Below are positions 60,651-64,000 of a DNA stretch of 64,000 nucleotides, one piece after another. Both the position numbers and the translations under genes were made by a program. Position 1 is the first letter of the stretch. Each line of letters begins with the position of its first letter. The DNA is from Rhodococcus sp. UNC23MFCrub1.1. GTDB lineage: Bacteria > Actinomycetota > Actinomycetes > Mycobacteriales > Mycobacteriaceae. The stretch lies in contig NZ_JMLQ01000008.1 in the NCBI RefSeq assembly GCF_000686025.1, positions 124,001 to 188,000 of the forward strand, read 5' to 3'. Below the pieces are notes generated by a model, which searched no databases, had not been told where the DNA came from, and was given only the letters and a program-made list of their open reading frames with translations.

Positions 60651-62060
60651 GTGACAAGCACTTCCGCGGACCGCGTTCCGAACCCCGACGGTTCGAACAT
60701 CGCCGGTCCGGACTCCGGTCTCGATGCAGTGGACGGCGTACCTCGCAGTCGCATCGTGATCGCCTCGATGGTCGGAACCTCCATCGAGTTCTTCGACTTC
60801 TACATCTATGCCACCGCCGCCGTCCTCGTCTTCCCCCGGCTGTTCTTCCCCGCGGGCAACGACACGACGGCCCTGCTCGCGTCGTTCGCGACGTTCGGCC
60901 TCGCCTTCGTCGCGCGGCCCATCGGTTCGGTGCTGTTCGGACACTTCGGTGACCGCATCGGCCGGAAGGCGACCCTGGTCGGGTCCCTGCTCACCATGGG
61001 CGTCGCGACCTTCCTCATCGGACTGCTGCCGACGTACGACAGCGTGGGCATCATCGCCCCGATGTTGTTGGCGCTCATGCGTTTCACGCAGGGTGTCGGC
61101 CTGGGCGGCGAGTGGTCGGGCGCTGCACTGCTCGCCACCGAGACCGCCAAGGAGGGCAAGCGGGCCTGGGCCGCGATGTGGCCGCAGCTCGGTGCCCCCA
61201 TCGGCTTCCTGATGGCCAACGGGATCTTCCTCATCCTGACGTTGTCGATGGACTACGACTCCAAGACGTCCGGATCGGACCACGCCTTCCTCACGTGGGG
61301 ATGGCGTGTGCCCTTCCTGCTGAGCGCGATCATGGTGATCATCGGCCTCTACGTGCGACTCAAGCTCGAGGAGACACCGGTGTTCAAGCGCGCCGTGGCC
61401 AACGGCCAGCGCGTCAAGACGCCGGTGGCGGAGGTCTTCAAGACCAGTTGGCGTCCGCTGATCCTCGGCACGTTCGTCATGCTCGCGACGTACACGCTGT
61501 TCTACGTCATGACGACGTGGGTGGTCAGCTACGGCACCGGCAAGGTGGTCGATCACAGCGGTGTCGCCGTGACCATCGCCTACACGGACTTCCTGGGCCT
61601 GCAGCTCATCTCGGTGTTGTTCTTCGCCGCGTTCGTCCCGGTCTCCGGCTGGCTCGCGGATCGGTTCGGCCGCCGCATCACATTGATCTTCATCACGACC
61701 GCGATCATCCTGTTCGGCCTGTCGTTCAAGTGGTTCGCTGCTCCCGAGTCCGCCACCGAGAGCCGCATGCTGCTGTTCATGTGCGTCGGCCTGGCGCTGA
61801 TGGGTCTGACCTTCGGACCGATGAGTGCTGTTCTGCCGGAGCTGTTCCCGACCAACGTGCGCTACACCGGATCGGGTATCTCCTACAACACGGCCAGCAT
61901 CCTGGGAGCGGCCGTGGCGCCGTTCATCGCGACCTGGCTGGTGAACTCGTACGGCGTCGCGTGGGTGGGCGTGTACCTGGCCGTCGCCGCGGCACTGACG
62001 CTGTTCGCACTCGTCGTCATGAAGGAGACGCGCGGACGCGATCTCGACACCGTGTCCTGA
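60651..62060 (+). CDS. MFS transporter, metabolite:H+ symporter (MHS) family
   Basis: This 469-residue protein has about 12 helices and MHS landmarks: VGTSIEFFDFYIYATAA in TM1, GHFGDRIGRKATLVGSLL after TM2, QGVGLGGEWSGAALL in TM4, and SGWLADRFGRRITLI in the second half. Relatives import shikimate, alpha-ketoglutarate, proline/betaine or dicarboxylates. AGGAGA lies 5 bases before the GTG at 60651. It lies between the holin-like gene and acsA, so uptake of an organic acid used via acetyl-CoA is possible. The 239-base gap upstream shows no gene. Confidence 0.9.
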   Translation: MTSTSADRVPNPDGSNIAGPDSGLDAVDGVPRSRIVIASMVGTSIEFFDFYIYATAAVLVFPRLFFPAGNDTTALLASFATFGLAFVARPIGSVLFGHFGDRIGRKATLVGSLLTMGVATFLIGLLPTYDSVGIIAPMLLALMRFTQGVGLGGEWSGAALLATETAKEGKRAWAAMWPQLGAPIGFLMANGIFLILTLSMDYDSKTSGSDHAFLTWGWRVPFLLSAIMVIIGLYVRLKLEETPVFKRAVANGQRVKTPVAEVFKTSWRPLILGTFVMLATYTLFYVMTTWVVSYGTGKVVDHSGVAVTIAYTDFLGLQLISVLFFAAFVPVSGWLADRFGRRITLIFITTAIILFGLSFKWFAAPESATESRMLLFMCVGLALMGLTFGPMSAVLPELFPTNVRYTGSGISYNTASILGAAVAPFIATWLVNSYGVAWVGVYLAVAAALTLFALVVMKETRGRDLDTVS

Positions 62061-62075
62061 CGGACTGCCGACAGC

Positions 62076-62114
62076 AGAGAGGGGCTCGTGCACTCGGTGC
62101 ACGAGCCCCTCTCT
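62076..62114. terminator. Bidirectional terminator, 18-bp stem
   Basis: AGAGAGGGGCTCGTGCAC pairs perfectly with GTGCACGAGCCCCTCTCT across a 3-base loop, between the convergent transporter (62060) and acsA (62130) stops. Confidence 0.9.
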
Positions 62115-62129
62115 CTGCGTGACGCGTGG

Positions 62130-64000
<1,871 letters not shown>

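Overview
The window is high-GC actinobacterial chromosome, most likely Rhodococcus or a close mycolate-containing relative. The clearest sign is the right third (about 40.8-64 kb). Its gene order follows the mycobacterial block from the metallophosphoesterase/ponA2/whiB4 end to acs: metallophosphoesterase, ponA2, whiB4, a pair of ArsA-like ATPases, a DUF4177 protein, RidA, a metallo-beta-lactamase fold protein, crp, a small membrane protein, nth, a TlpA-like thioredoxin, a NUDIX hydrolase, marP, an EphE-like hydrolase, a holin-like membrane protein and acsA. Several genes interrupt that order here: a secreted protein plus a secreted serine protease, a Gfo/Idh/MocA oxidoreductase, a diguanylate cyclase plus a ThiF-like protein, and an MHS-type transporter. 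No phage genes, insertion sequences or CRISPR arrays were seen.

Layout. 0-4.6 kb: the end of a glycosyltransferase, then a tightly overlapping TetR / Baeyer-Villiger monooxygenase / cholesterol-oxidase-like operon behind a 28-bp operator. 4.6-8.8 kb: two divergent secreted proteins and a monofunctional catalase. 8.8-12.5 kb: a SipW-type signal peptidase with three predicted substrates, preceded by a CRP-type site. 12.5-16.8 kb: a HAD phosphatase, a GH15 trehalase/glucoamylase-like enzyme, an SDR and an F420-dependent dehydrogenase-like protein on one strand. 16.8-20.1 kb: a xanthine/uracil-type permease, a small membrane protein and a TPM-domain lipoprotein. 20.2-32.2 kb: a sugar or polyol uptake and catabolism locus with two LacI regulators, an FGGY kinase fused in frame to a YihT/LacD-type aldolase, a P-loop kinase fused to a HAD phosphatase, an L-xylulose-reductase-like SDR, a Frc-type ABC importer with its kinase, and a mannitol-dehydrogenase-family enzyme. 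32.2-40.8 kb: an oxidation locus (MpaB/DUF2236 oxygenase, cis-CaaD-type tautomerase, molybdopterin oxidoreductase, FprA, TetR, 14-TM exporter) whose promoters share a 13-bp dyad. 40.8-64 kb: tRNA-Pro and the conserved envelope/redox block.

How the genes fit together. The polyol locus reads as one module: importer, oxidation of the polyol by MtlD-like and SDR enzymes, phosphorylation by one of three kinases, and aldol cleavage. Operator-like palindromes lie in both divergent promoter regions. The oxidation locus is probably under the TetR protein encoded at 38338-39036. The SipW locus resembles in principle the TapA-SipW-TasA system of Bacillus and may build a surface fibre or coat. Several genes (YqeY, ponA2, DUF4177, nth, the 14-TM exporter) have a -10-like hexamer 6-7 bases before the start codon, the usual arrangement for leaderless actinobacterial transcripts.

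All assignments come from reading the sequence and comparing it with remembered family features. No database search was possible.
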